Source of the DNA: Chromatiales bacterium
GTDB lineage: Bacteria; Pseudomonadota; Gammaproteobacteria; Chromatiales; Chromatiaceae
Assembly (NCBI GenBank): GCA_024639625.1
Contig: JAHEIA010000234.1
Location: 1-5,634 of the forward strand
Reading direction: 5' to 3'
DNA length: 5,634 nucleotides
Positions 1 through 5,372 of this stretch are shown one piece after another; positions within the stretch are counted from its first letter, which is position 1; every line of letters begins with the position of its first letter. The notes beneath the pieces were generated by a model. It did no database searches and was not told the origin of the DNA. It worked only from the letters and a program-made list of their open reading frames with translations. Made by a program: the position numbers and the translations under genes.

Positions 1-452
1 CGCTTCAGGCCTGAGAATACGTGCATGCCCTCGTCCCAATAGGCAACGACCTCCCAACCAAGTTTGCGCGCCTCGTTAGTGAGGTAACGGCCCAAGGAAC
101 CATCCAGACGTTCGTGCACGATGCCAAGAGAAGCATAGAAAAAGGGCAGTTCGAGGATCTGGAGCGCGGGAACCTGTGTCGCCAGGCTGCGAACCGGCAT
201 CACGAGCAGGTCGGGCAGTGGCTCGCCGGTGTCGGTCAGAGCCGCCGGCTCGACGGCAATCTCGAGACCTTGTTCCGTCGCCCCGCGTCCTAGCTGCGCT
301 GCCGCCGCCCACGCCATATGGTCGTTATCTGATGGCGCGACGACTGCAACCCTAAGCGGTGTAGCCCCCGACGCGCTAGCGGCGGTGGCTGTTGCCACCG
401 CCGCTAGAAAACACAGCGCTAAACCGTGATGAGAGGCAGAGCCAGAGAGCAT
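1..452 (-). CDS. TRAP transporter substrate-binding protein, DctP family (partial, C-terminus off window)
   Basis: Periplasmic solute-binding component of a tripartite ATP-independent (TRAP) transporter, which would hand a substrate (in this family usually an organic acid) to a DctQ/DctM membrane pair. The frame is open from the ATG at 452-450 to the left edge, giving 150 residues. Residues 1-29 look like a Sec signal peptide: a His/Ser-rich start, then the hydrophobic run LALCFLAAVA and an Ala/Ser-rich cleavage zone. The mature part begins TPLRVAVVAP, the usual first beta strand. The family is recognised from residues 98-150: LQILELPFFYAS, then HERLDGSLGRYL, then WEVVAYWDEGMHVFSG. These correspond to the DctP pattern of a 'LPFLF' segment, 'VLDGPVG' and 'GLGYWDNGFRQFT'. 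The start lies 7 bp after the stop of the beta-propeller gene with only a weak GAG as ribosome binding site, so translational coupling is likely. The segment between the first strand and LPFFY is shorter than usual, so it is a divergent member. The substrate cannot be read from this fragment, and the usual substrate-contact Arg lies outside the window. Confidence 0.8.
   Translation of the reverse strand, partial: MLSGSASHHGLALCFLAAVATATAASASGATPLRVAVVAPSDNDHMAWAAAAQLGRGATEQGLEIAVEPAALTDTGEPLPDLLVMPVRSLATQVPALQILELPFFYASLGIVHERLDGSLGRYLTNEARKLGWEVVAYWDEGMHVFSGLK
376..407. repeat. Perfect 14-bp inverted repeat, 4-base loop, inside the TRAP signal-peptide codons
   Basis: The arms 376-389 and 394-407 are exact reverse complements (CTAGCGGCGGTGGC on the plus strand) separated by TGTT. 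In the minus-strand mRNA this is a very stable GC-rich hairpin about 45 to 77 bases downstream of the start codon. It encodes the LAAVATATAAS stretch of the signal peptide. No T-run follows on either strand, so it is not a standard intrinsic terminator. It could be a by-product of Ala-rich codons (GCG/GCC runs), or it could slow translation during export. Confidence 0.85.
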
Positions 453-459
453 ACTCGAG

Positions 460-1635
460 CTAGCGCACGATAACGCCTCTCGGGCCGATCCCGACGGGTA
501 TAGTAGCAACGATTTCCTGCGTTCGGTTATCGACCACCTTCAGCTCGTCTCTCCTGTTGCAGTTGACGAAGAAATACCGGCCGTCATTACTGAAGTCGCC
601 AGTGCTCGCGAAGCACGCTTCGGGGAGTTCGATGCTATTTACGATCTCGAGATATGTCGGCGAAGATTCGACGACATCCAGTACGTCGAGCCGGCTCGTA
701 TCTGGCGAGCCCGCCGGCGCTGTGGGGTCACCCCGCATGATAAGATAAGCGTAGCGGCCGTCCGGCGTGAACTCGCTCGTCTGGGCATCCACTCCGAGCC
801 CGTCGGCAGCCGTAAGTTTCTTCAAGTGTATCGGTTCAGCAGGAAGGACGCTTACGTCCCAGATGTCGTACGTGCCGCCATCGAGTTCAAGATTTTCGAC
901 CAGCACGATCTTCCCGTTGGTCGTCGCCATGAACGGCAGCACCCTCTCGTCCGGGATGACTTGCGGCGGCTGCACCTGATGAATGATGTCTTTCGACTGG
1001 GTGTCGACAACCGTCAGTGACTCGCCCCAGAGGTCCGGCTCGAAAAAATAGCGGCCATCGGGCGTAATGGTGGCGTCACAAGGCCGCGCTGCCCCGTTCA
1101 TAACCGTCTCGGAGCTACTCGGATCCAAGTCGGGAACCAAAATTCGAGTGGCAATCGTGCCGAAGTCGGGGTGGGATGGGTCGGTGATGATCTCCTGGAT
1201 CTCGTCGATCTCGCGGGCGGAGTTCCATGCCGTGCGGCCGTCCGGAGAGATACCGATGAAGTTAGAACGCGATCCGGTCTTGACCGGGGCACCCGGCAGG
1301 TCGTATGTGTCCACCGGCACTAAGCTGTTTGCGTTTTTCAGTGGGCTCAGGGATGCCCTGGCCTTGATCCCGATAACCTCGCCACTGAGGCCGGTCCACC
1401 ACCACGCAGGGTGACCGCGATATTGATTCGCCGGCCAGCTCGTACCAAACCCGACATCCTGCCGGTCCTTCTCCTCACATTGGATCGGCTTCTTGCCGTT
1501 GGATGTAACGCAGCGAATCAGTGATAACGTATCGTCGCCAGTGTTCGAAACGAAGACATGCGAAACACTGGCGAAGCTCGGCAGCGACATCGTGAGCGCA
1601 ACACCGCTAACAAGCAACTCGAACATTTTTTTCAT
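460..1635 (-). CDS. Secreted YVTN-type beta-propeller protein
   Basis: Predicted exported beta-propeller of 391 residues; no enzymatic activity can be assigned. The start chosen is the ATG at 1635, because GGGAGGAGA sits 8 bases upstream and the protein then begins with a clear signal peptide: MKKMFELL, a hydrophobic core, and SLPSFA with cleavage near residue 22. An in-frame ATG further upstream would add 26 residues that read like leader, not protein. Repeated blade signatures of the form (S/T)-x-DGR occur at residues 130, 191, 290 and 349, each followed by an aromatic-rich strand (for example RYFF, RYAY). The last blade ends DNRTQEIVATIPVGIGPRG, the classic YVTN/YncE pattern. Five cysteines (42, 53, 186, 341, 359) remain in the mature part; C42 and C53 could form a disulfide in the periplasm. 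There is no CxxCH haem motif. Together with the following TRAP binding protein it forms a likely two-gene or longer operon. It could be a binding or scaffold protein or a divergent dehydrogenase-like propeller. Confidence 0.85.
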   Translation of the reverse strand: MKKMFELLVSGVALTMSLPSFASVSHVFVSNTGDDTLSLIRCVTSNGKKPIQCEEKDRQDVGFGTSWPANQYRGHPAWWWTGLSGEVIGIKARASLSPLKNANSLVPVDTYDLPGAPVKTGSRSNFIGISPDGRTAWNSAREIDEIQEIITDPSHPDFGTIATRILVPDLDPSSSETVMNGAARPCDATITPDGRYFFEPDLWGESLTVVDTQSKDIIHQVQPPQVIPDERVLPFMATTNGKIVLVENLELDGGTYDIWDVSVLPAEPIHLKKLTAADGLGVDAQTSEFTPDGRYAYLIMRGDPTAPAGSPDTSRLDVLDVVESSPTYLEIVNSIELPEACFASTGDFSNDGRYFFVNCNRRDELKVVDNRTQEIVATIPVGIGPRGVIVR

Positions 1636-1643
1636 AGTCGGAT

Positions 1644-1652
1644 TCTCCTCCC
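1644..1652 (-). promoter_or_regulatory. Ribosome binding site of the beta-propeller gene
   Basis: The minus strand reads GGGAGGAGA, ending 8 bases before the ATG at 1635. This strong Shine-Dalgarno match decides the start in favour of residue M27 of the longer open frame. Confidence 0.8.
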
Positions 1653-1712
1653 GGTGATCGAGAGCGTTTTCGGCACCTGAACACAACTGTAAATATAGCA
1701 GGCGGCGCTGCA

Positions 1713-1724
1713 TTGTTATAACAA
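1713..1724. promoter_or_regulatory. 12-bp perfect palindrome upstream of the propeller/TRAP operon
   Basis: TTGTTATAACAA is its own reverse complement. It lies about 78 bases upstream of the ATG at 1635 and contains TATAAC, a fair -10 hexamer on the minus strand. It could be a -10 box overlapped by an operator for a dimeric repressor. No well-spaced -35 hexamer was found, so the promoter call is tentative. Confidence 0.4.
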
Positions 1725-1740
1725 GGCCGGCAGCTACACA

Positions 1741-1768
1741 ACATCAGCCTATATGTCTATTCTGATGT
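1741..1768. promoter_or_regulatory. Inverted repeat ACATCAG-N14-CTGATGT, candidate operator
   Basis: The arms 1741-1747 and 1762-1768 are exact reverse complements separated by 14 bases. The spacing between arm centres is about 21 bp, two helical turns, as expected for a dimeric regulator. It is upstream of the beta-propeller gene and directly beside another palindrome at 1770-1782. The regulator is unknown. Confidence 0.35.
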
Positions 1769-1769
1769 A

Positions 1770-1782
1770 ATTAACTGTTAAT
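1770..1782. promoter_or_regulatory. 13-bp palindrome ATTAAC-T-GTTAAT, candidate operator
   Basis: Two perfect 6-bp half sites flank one central base. It is AT-rich and sits about 135-147 bases upstream of the beta-propeller start. In AT-rich DNA such a palindrome can arise by chance; its position next to two more palindromes raises the likelihood of a regulatory role. Confidence 0.35.
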
Positions 1783-2188
1783 CTCTTCGTCCAAGTCGCG
1801 CCTCGGAGCAATGGATAGTAAGAACAGAAGGAACACGCTTGGTCTACAGCGCCATTGAGGGCGAGCGACCATCCCGCGTCAGACGTAGCAATCCATGGCT
1901 AGGACCAGGGAGTTTACGCTACCGGACTGCCTGGGATACCACTCTGATCTCTGGGGACCGTGCTAGACAGAGAACTCGATGTGCGTCCGTGATGGGGACC
2001 CAATACAATTGAGGGCGTAAAAAGAAATCTTCCGAGGCTCCTAGTTTTTAGGTTTTCATCGGCTCCTCCAACCGTCGCCTAATTGCGCAACGCGTCGCGA
2101 CCGAGACCTATTGCGGCTGTCGAGAACATCAGCTATCCGCACCCGTGCTGCGGCAGCTGTCCCGCGGTCGCTCTGCTTGGGCGCTGTA

Positions 2189-2848
2189 TCAGGCCCCTGG
2201 CGGTACCACGTAGAAGAGCACAGAGAAGAAGTGCAGCATGCTGCCTGCCAGGACGAACAGATGCCAGACAGCATGATGATAGGCCAGTTGCTTGCGGACA
2301 TAGAAGATCACCCCGAGGGAGTAACAGAGTCCGCCCGCCAGCAACAGGATCAGTCCACCCATTGCCACCGACGTCAACATGGGTTTGATGGCGATCAGGA
2401 CCAACCAGCCAAGTCCCAGATAGAGGCCTATCGACAGGCGTTTGTAGCGTGTCTCGCTCGCCAGTTCCAACACCATGCCGGCGATGGCGATAGCCCAAAC
2501 CAGGCCGAACAGGGTCCATCCCCAGCCGCCGCGCAGGTTGACCAGGGTAAAGGGAGTGTAGGTACCCGCTATGAGGAGGAATATGGCGGCATGATCCAGC
2601 CTCTGCATGACCTGCTTCGCCTTGGCGTCGGGCAGACCATGATAAAGCGTGGATGCGGTATAAAGCAGTATCAGCGTCGCCCCATAGATGCTAGTGCTGA
2701 CGATGTGCCAGGCATCGCCGTACAGGGCGGAGAATGCAACCAGCACCGCCAGACCCGCGATACTCAGGAGTATGCCCACGCCATGGGTCACCGTATGGGC
2801 GATCTCCTCCCCGAGACTGTAGCGGCTTGACATGGTTTCGGCTTTCAT
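2189..2848 (-). CDS. trhA: Hemolysin III family / TrhA membrane protein
   Basis: Integral inner-membrane protein of the HlyIII/PAQR superfamily, 219 residues, the same length as E. coli TrhA (YqfA). That family is linked to membrane homeostasis; the hemolysin name is historical. It begins SLGEEIAHTVTHGVG, which parallels the SLAEEIANSVSHGIG start of YqfA, and about seven hydrophobic segments follow. The conserved metal-site residues are present: S66 and H70 in STLYH, D85-H86 in RLDHAAIF, and H192 and H196 in HHAVWH near the C-terminus. GTYTPF (95-100) and YSLGVIFYV (176-184) are also family hallmarks. A TTG-initiated extension up to 2899 is rejected because a TATAAT box overlaps those codons. 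The ATG at 2848 or the one five codons later (2833) are both possible; neither has a strong ribosome binding site. It stands alone, far from both same-strand neighbours. Confidence 0.93.
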   Translation of the reverse strand: MKAETMSSRYSLGEEIAHTVTHGVGILLSIAGLAVLVAFSALYGDAWHIVSTSIYGATLILLYTASTLYHGLPDAKAKQVMQRLDHAAIFLLIAGTYTPFTLVNLRGGWGWTLFGLVWAIAIAGMVLELASETRYKRLSIGLYLGLGWLVLIAIKPMLTSVAMGGLILLLAGGLCYSLGVIFYVRKQLAYHHAVWHLFVLAGSMLHFFSVLFYVVPPGA

Positions 2849-2885
2849 CAGCGGCAGTTTGTGGTGGCTCGGCAGGACCCGAACG

Positions 2886-2891
2886 ATTATA
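2886..2891 (-). promoter_or_regulatory. Candidate -10 box of trhA
   Basis: The minus strand reads TATAAT, a perfect sigma-70 -10 hexamer, 37 bases upstream of the ATG at 2848. Transcription would begin near 2879 and give a leader of about 30 bases. The -35 region at the expected distance (AGGTAA or CAGGTA) is poor, so either an activator or a weak promoter is implied. Confidence 0.45.
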
Positions 2892-3063
2892 GACGGCAAC
2901 CAGTACCTTTACCTGTATTTCGGCGTTTGTGAATCGCGCCACCTACCGAATATGGGCACCACGTGACCGGCAGAAGAGATCAGGAATGCTCCTATGTTCT
3001 ATCTCGATCAGCGCGGCAGTGTTTCCGCCCAGGCACGGCCAACCGGGGTTTTGGCAATGAATT

Positions 3064-3083
3064 GCTTCGATCGGCTTCGATCG
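3064..3083. repeat. Tandem 10-bp direct repeat (GCTTCGATCG x2)
   Basis: Two exact, adjacent copies of GCTTCGATCG. They are short and noncoding, between the CHAD gene and trhA. Each copy contains the palindrome CGATCG. Probably a slippage product. Confidence 0.6.
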
Positions 3084-3168
3084 TTTGAGGCAGAAAGGAA
3101 GGACCGCCAGGTCAACAGCTAGCTAACCTTGCCGCCGGGTTTACTCGGAAAGCGACGCCTAATCAGTG

Positions 3169-4086
3169 CTAGCGCGAAGCACACTCCTGCGCCCTCCACG
3201 GGCGTTCCGCTCGGGAAAAATCGCCCCACCGCGTCGCCAGCGTCCTTCTGATCATATTCGCCTGTTCACTGCGTTCTCTGACCAGTCTCCGGGCATGACG
3301 CTTTAGGCCTCGATTTCTCTTCCCTTTTAGCAGGTCCCGCTGCAGGCCCGGCATCACCGCCACATCGTGCAATGTCCCGAGCAGATCCTGCAAGGCCTTG
3401 AGGTGACGAATGAAATCCTTCATTGGCTCTCCGTAGAGAGGCGCAAAAAATTCGGCCGCATAGCGCAGTTTCTTGCAGTCGATGCGCAATTGATGCAGTG
3501 CCTCGCTATCCTGGCCCTCGATACCCCTTCCATCGTCCAGGATGCGGTTCTGTTGATGGTCCAGCACGTCGGAAGCAAAGGAGACTACGTTTTCTTCTAG
3601 GATCGTCTTCTGTTCATCGACGAGATCCTGCCTCCATCCCCGGCTCTCGACCCAATGGTGGAGCTCTTCACAGATCTTACGGTAGCGCTTTCCCTCTATA
3701 TACGCCTTTACCCGAGCATATTCCCGATCGCGATGTTTCAATGCGAGTTTCCGCATCTTATCTTTTCTTTTCTCGCCTTTCGGACGCAGGTTTTCCTCAA
3801 TATAGACGTCCAGGTCCCGGGCACGGTCGAGGGCTTTGGCCGCCCGCCGCATCTCATTGAGAAATGAACGTGTTGTCTGGCGGGGTATTGCTGTCCGGAA
3901 GACCGCCAGAGCGGAACGCATGCGCCGGAGACAGACCCGCATCTGGTGAACCCCTTCCGGATCTTCTCCCGCAAGCACTACGGGCTCCCATTCCCGGCTC
4001 TTGAGCAGATTGGTTCGCAGAATCTGCTCAAAGGCCTGCTCGACGCTCCTATCGGGAGCGACTAGGTTCGCCTGCGGCTTTGCCAT
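3169..4086 (-). CDS. CHAD domain-containing protein
   Basis: Alpha-helical, strongly basic protein of 305 residues from the CHAD family (conserved histidine alpha-helical domain). Members bind inorganic polyphosphate and associate with polyphosphate granules. Two halves of the domain are seen. The first has GVHQMRVCLRRMRSAL (residues 45-60, with H47, R50, R54, R55, R57). The second has EALHQLRIDCKKLRYAAEFF (195-214, with H198, R201, K205, K206, R208). DRARDLDVY (87-95) and LLGTLHDVAV (235-244) are further family motifs. No CYTH (triphosphate tunnel) domain precedes it, so it is a stand-alone CHAD protein, and no signal peptide is seen. The ATG at 4086 is chosen because AAGGAGG lies 5 bases upstream; a 43-residue N-terminal extension is open but is not CHAD-like. 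The C-terminal 50 residues are Arg/Lys-rich, consistent with polyanion binding. Its divergent neighbour is a Gdt1 cation transporter. Confidence 0.92.
   Translation of the reverse strand: MAKPQANLVAPDRSVEQAFEQILRTNLLKSREWEPVVLAGEDPEGVHQMRVCLRRMRSALAVFRTAIPRQTTRSFLNEMRRAAKALDRARDLDVYIEENLRPKGEKRKDKMRKLALKHRDREYARVKAYIEGKRYRKICEELHHWVESRGWRQDLVDEQKTILEENVVSFASDVLDHQQNRILDDGRGIEGQDSEALHQLRIDCKKLRYAAEFFAPLYGEPMKDFIRHLKALQDLLGTLHDVAVMPGLQRDLLKGKRNRGLKRHARRLVRERSEQANMIRRTLATRWGDFSRAERPWRAQECASR
4001..4031. repeat. Perfect 11-bp inverted repeat within the CHAD gene
   Basis: The arms TTGAGCAGATT (4001-4011) and AATCTGCTCAA (4021-4031) are exact reverse complements with a 9-base loop. In the minus-strand mRNA the hairpin lies about 56-86 bases downstream of the start codon and encodes FEQILRTNLLK. 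Eleven perfect pairs in coding DNA are uncommon, but no function can be assigned. Confidence 0.8.
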
Positions 4087-4091
4087 TTTCC

Positions 4092-4098
4092 CCTCCTT
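4092..4098 (-). promoter_or_regulatory. Ribosome binding site of the CHAD gene
   Basis: AAGGAGG on the minus strand, 5 bases from the ATG at 4086. A near-perfect Shine-Dalgarno sequence that fixes the start of the CHAD protein. Confidence 0.85.
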
Positions 4099-4099
4099 G

Positions 4100-4369
4100 T
4101 CAGGAACTTTGAAAGGTGACAGAAATGATCTCGCACCCAGCAACAGGCCTATGGCTGTCGACTTCCTCCAGTATAGCCCCACTGAAAAAAGGACCACCAG
4201 GGGAAACCAACGCACGGAGCCGGTTTCCTATCGCAAATCTTAACCTATCGTTTCGGGCATTGCGCAAGTCACGAACGGTGGATGAATAGAGCCCATCGCT
4301 CTGGTAGTCCCGACCCGCATGCTGAAAGAGAAGATCGCTTGATCCCGGATCATCACCCGCCAATTCCAT
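4100..4369 (-). CDS. Possible small hypothetical protein upstream of the CHAD gene
   Basis: An open frame of 89 residues from the ATG at 4369 to a TGA at 4102-4100, which lies just 2 bases before the AAGGAGG of the CHAD gene. I do not recognise the protein. The first half (about residues 1-43, with SSDLLFQHAGRDYQSDGLYS and TVRDLRNARNDRL) looks protein-like. The second half looks less so. The frame stays open upstream of the ATG as far as a TAG at 4436-4438, so the protein-like part could be the tail of a decayed gene. There is no clear ribosome binding site. A TATACT hexamer inside it (4170-4175, minus strand) could serve as the CHAD promoter, which would make the frame accidental. No other gene overlaps it. 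Confidence 0.25.
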   Translation of the reverse strand: MELAGDDPGSSDLLFQHAGRDYQSDGLYSSTVRDLRNARNDRLRFAIGNRLRALVSPGGPFFSGAILEEVDSHRPVAGCEIISVTFQSS

Positions 4370-4575
4370 CCGGTACTGCGGAAGCGAATGTCCGAAGCCG
4401 CTAAGCGCCCCCCTCCGGCTGCCTCGCAGCTTCCGCTACGTCGGACTGAGATTCCCGCTTCCCGGCGTCTTCAGCGCGCCTCGGGCGGCAACGCACTGCA
4501 GGATGCCGTTGGCGGGCTGGTCCTGGGTCGCGGCGCCGATTTCAGGGTGACTTGCCCGGCGTAGCGGGGGAACTG

Positions 4576-4588
4576 GCCCCTCAGGGGC
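4576..4588. repeat. Hairpin GCCCC-TCA-GGGGC upstream of gdt1
   Basis: A 5-bp all-GC stem with a 3-base loop, about 93-105 bases before the gdt1 start. A second small stem (CCGC-GAA-GCGG) follows at 4613-4623. No T-run follows either, so attenuation is not demonstrated. Confidence 0.5.
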
Positions 4589-4644
4589 ATACTTCCGCGC
4601 CAAAGATTTGGTCCGCGAAGCGGGATTTTGACCTGCCAGGGACC

Positions 4645-4650
4645 TATACT
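4645..4650 (+). promoter_or_regulatory. Candidate -10 box of gdt1
   Basis: TATACT, 30 bases upstream of the GTG start, would give a leader of about 24 bases. A TTGACC hexamer is present at 4628-4633, but only 11 bases away, too close for a normal -35. The call is therefore weak. Confidence 0.3.
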
Positions 4651-4668
4651 TCACATCTTTCGGGCCAA

Positions 4669-4675
4669 AGGGGAG
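4669..4675 (+). promoter_or_regulatory. Ribosome binding site of gdt1
   Basis: AGGGGAG ends 5 bases before the GTG at 4681. It supports the GTG start over the upstream in-frame ATG at 4552, whose extra 43 residues are not conserved-looking. Confidence 0.7.
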
Positions 4676-4680
4676 CGCTT

Positions 4681-5277
4681 GTGGATCTATCGACCGTTTT
4701 GTCCGCATTCTCTCTCCTGTTCGTGGCGGAGATGGGGGACAAGTCGCAGCTGCTGGCCATGACCCTGGCCCACCGTTATCGGGCAGCACCGGTGATCGCG
4801 GGCACTTTTGCCGCCTTTGCCGTGTTGAATCTGCTCGCCGTCTGGTTGGGACAGGCCGTTTTCCGTTGGGTGCCAAAGGAGTTGGCGCTCCTGGCCGCTG
4901 CCGGGCTCTTCCTGTTCTTCGCCTACCGTACCTGGCGGGAAGCGGACGACGAAGGCTACGACGAGACCGCTGGTCCGTCTGCCCGCGGTGGCCTGGCGGC
5001 CAGTTTCACGATGATTGTTTGCGCGGAGTTCGGGGACAAGACGCAGCTCGCGATGATCGCATTGGCGGCGAGTACCGGCGAGATCTGGTCGGTATTCGTC
5101 GGCGGCACTTTGGCCCTCTGGACGATCTCGCTGATTGGAATTCTGCTCGGGGCCACTCTCCTCCGGCGGATCCCGAGGGTCTGGGTTCACCGGGTGGCGG
5201 CCCTGTTGTTCCTTTCCTTCGGCGTACTGGCGATAACCCAGGTCGTGTTGCATGCAAACGGCATAGGCTCGATTTAG
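4681..5277 (+). CDS. Gdt1/UPF0016 (TMEM165-like) cation transporter
   Basis: Integral membrane cation exporter of the UPF0016/Gdt1 family, 198 residues. Bacterial members (for example MneA) export Mn2+, and eukaryotic Gdt1/TMEM165 moves Ca2+/Mn2+ in exchange for protons. The protein is an internal duplication: each half carries the signature E-x-G-D-K-(S/T)-Q. These are residues 17-23 (EMGDKSQ) and 116-122 (EFGDKTQ), whose acidic residues form the cation site. About six hydrophobic helices are visible, three per half, joined by a charged loop (residues 84-102, READDEGYDE). The length matches the two-repeat bacterial form. The start is a GTG with AGGGGAG 5 bases upstream. It is transcribed away from the CHAD gene and is followed 209 bp later by an insertion-sequence transposase on the same strand. 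Mn2+ is the most likely substrate, but the sequence alone does not separate it from Ca2+. Confidence 0.92.
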   Translation: MDLSTVLSAFSLLFVAEMGDKSQLLAMTLAHRYRAAPVIAGTFAAFAVLNLLAVWLGQAVFRWVPKELALLAAAGLFLFFAYRTWREADDEGYDETAGPSARGGLAASFTMIVCAEFGDKTQLAMIALAASTGEIWSVFVGGTLALWTISLIGILLGATLLRRIPRVWVHRVAALLFLSFGVLAITQVVLHANGIGSI

Positions 5278-5283
5278 GCCCTA

Positions 5284-5298
5284 CGATGTTTCGCATCG
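5284..5298 (+). terminator. Weak hairpin just after gdt1
   Basis: CGATG-TTTCG-CATCG, 7 bases after the gdt1 stop. A 5-bp stem without a following T-run, so it is only a weak candidate. A second stem, CGGAGCA (5305-5311) with TGCTCCG (5334-5340), follows and may add to it. Confidence 0.2.
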
Positions 5299-5372
5299 CT
5301 CATTCGGAGCACCCAAACTACGCTCTGCGCGCCTGCTCCGGTCTCATTCGAGGGCCAATGCCGGGCATCCGC

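Larger units (their letters stand above)
1636..2188. other. Intergenic region between trhA and the beta-propeller gene
   Basis: A 553-bp gap with no open frame that looks like a real protein in any of the reading frames I inspected. The part nearest the propeller gene (about 1690-1785) is AT-rich and holds three palindromic elements listed separately, so it is the likely promoter and operator zone. The part from about 1790 to 2188 shows nothing I recognise: no tRNA, no rRNA gene and no clear intrinsic terminator for trhA. A small CCTA/TAGG hairpin with a T-rich loop lies at about 2040-2052, too weak to call. Confidence 0.5.
2849..3168. other. Intergenic region between the CHAD gene and trhA
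   Basis: A 320-bp gap without a credible gene. It holds the trhA -10 box near its left end and a 10-bp tandem duplication at 3064-3083. A short GCCAA/TTGGC stem lies near 3043-3057, but without a T-run. No intrinsic terminator for the CHAD gene is obvious. Confidence 0.5.
4087..4680. other. 594-bp divergent gap between CHAD and gdt1
   Basis: The left part (to 4369) is covered by the doubtful small open frame on the minus strand. The right part (about 4370-4680) is GC-rich and seems noncoding, with several stems. GCGGAAGC (4378-4385) pairs with GCTTCCGC (4429-4436), and inside this pair GCTG (4418-4421) faces CAGC (4427-4430). Further right are GCCCC-TCA-GGGGC at 4576-4588 and CCGC-GAA-GCGG at 4613-4623. 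Open frames on both strands here are compositional. I did not find the GGGGAGUAGC signature of the manganese (yybP-ykoY) riboswitch that often precedes this transporter family. Confidence 0.45.

Noticed and set aside
1930..1950. Short resemblance to 23S rRNA (GGGATACCACTCTGATCT)
   Set aside because: Only this short stretch looks rRNA-like. The flanking bases do not continue with conserved 23S sequence, so it is not an rRNA fragment that can be supported.
1840..2012. TTG-started open frame of about 57 codons in the gap between trhA and the propeller gene
   Set aside because: No ribosome binding site, Arg-rich composition and no family resemblance.
2111..2830. Plus-strand open frame of 239 codons opposite trhA
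   Set aside because: It is antisense to a clearly recognised TrhA/hemolysin III gene, has a Gln/His-rich composition typical of a shadow frame, and resembles no family.
3169..4215. 43-residue N-terminal extension of the CHAD protein
   Set aside because: The strong AAGGAGG 5 bases before the ATG at 4086 and the lack of CHAD-like residues upstream argue for the shorter protein.
4628..4650. TTGACC and TATACT as a paired -35/-10 promoter for gdt1
   Set aside because: The 11-base spacing is too short for sigma-70. Only the -10 hexamer is retained, as a weak candidate.
4560..4680. Manganese (yybP-ykoY) riboswitch before gdt1
   Set aside because: The conserved GGGGAGUAGC element is missing and the only resemblance is a short CATACTTCC. 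Not called without a covariance search.
4436..4876. Minus-strand open frame of 146 codons overlapping the gdt1 start
   Set aside because: It overlaps the conserved gdt1 N-terminus, is Pro/Arg-rich and has no ribosome binding site. It is best explained as a compositional shadow.
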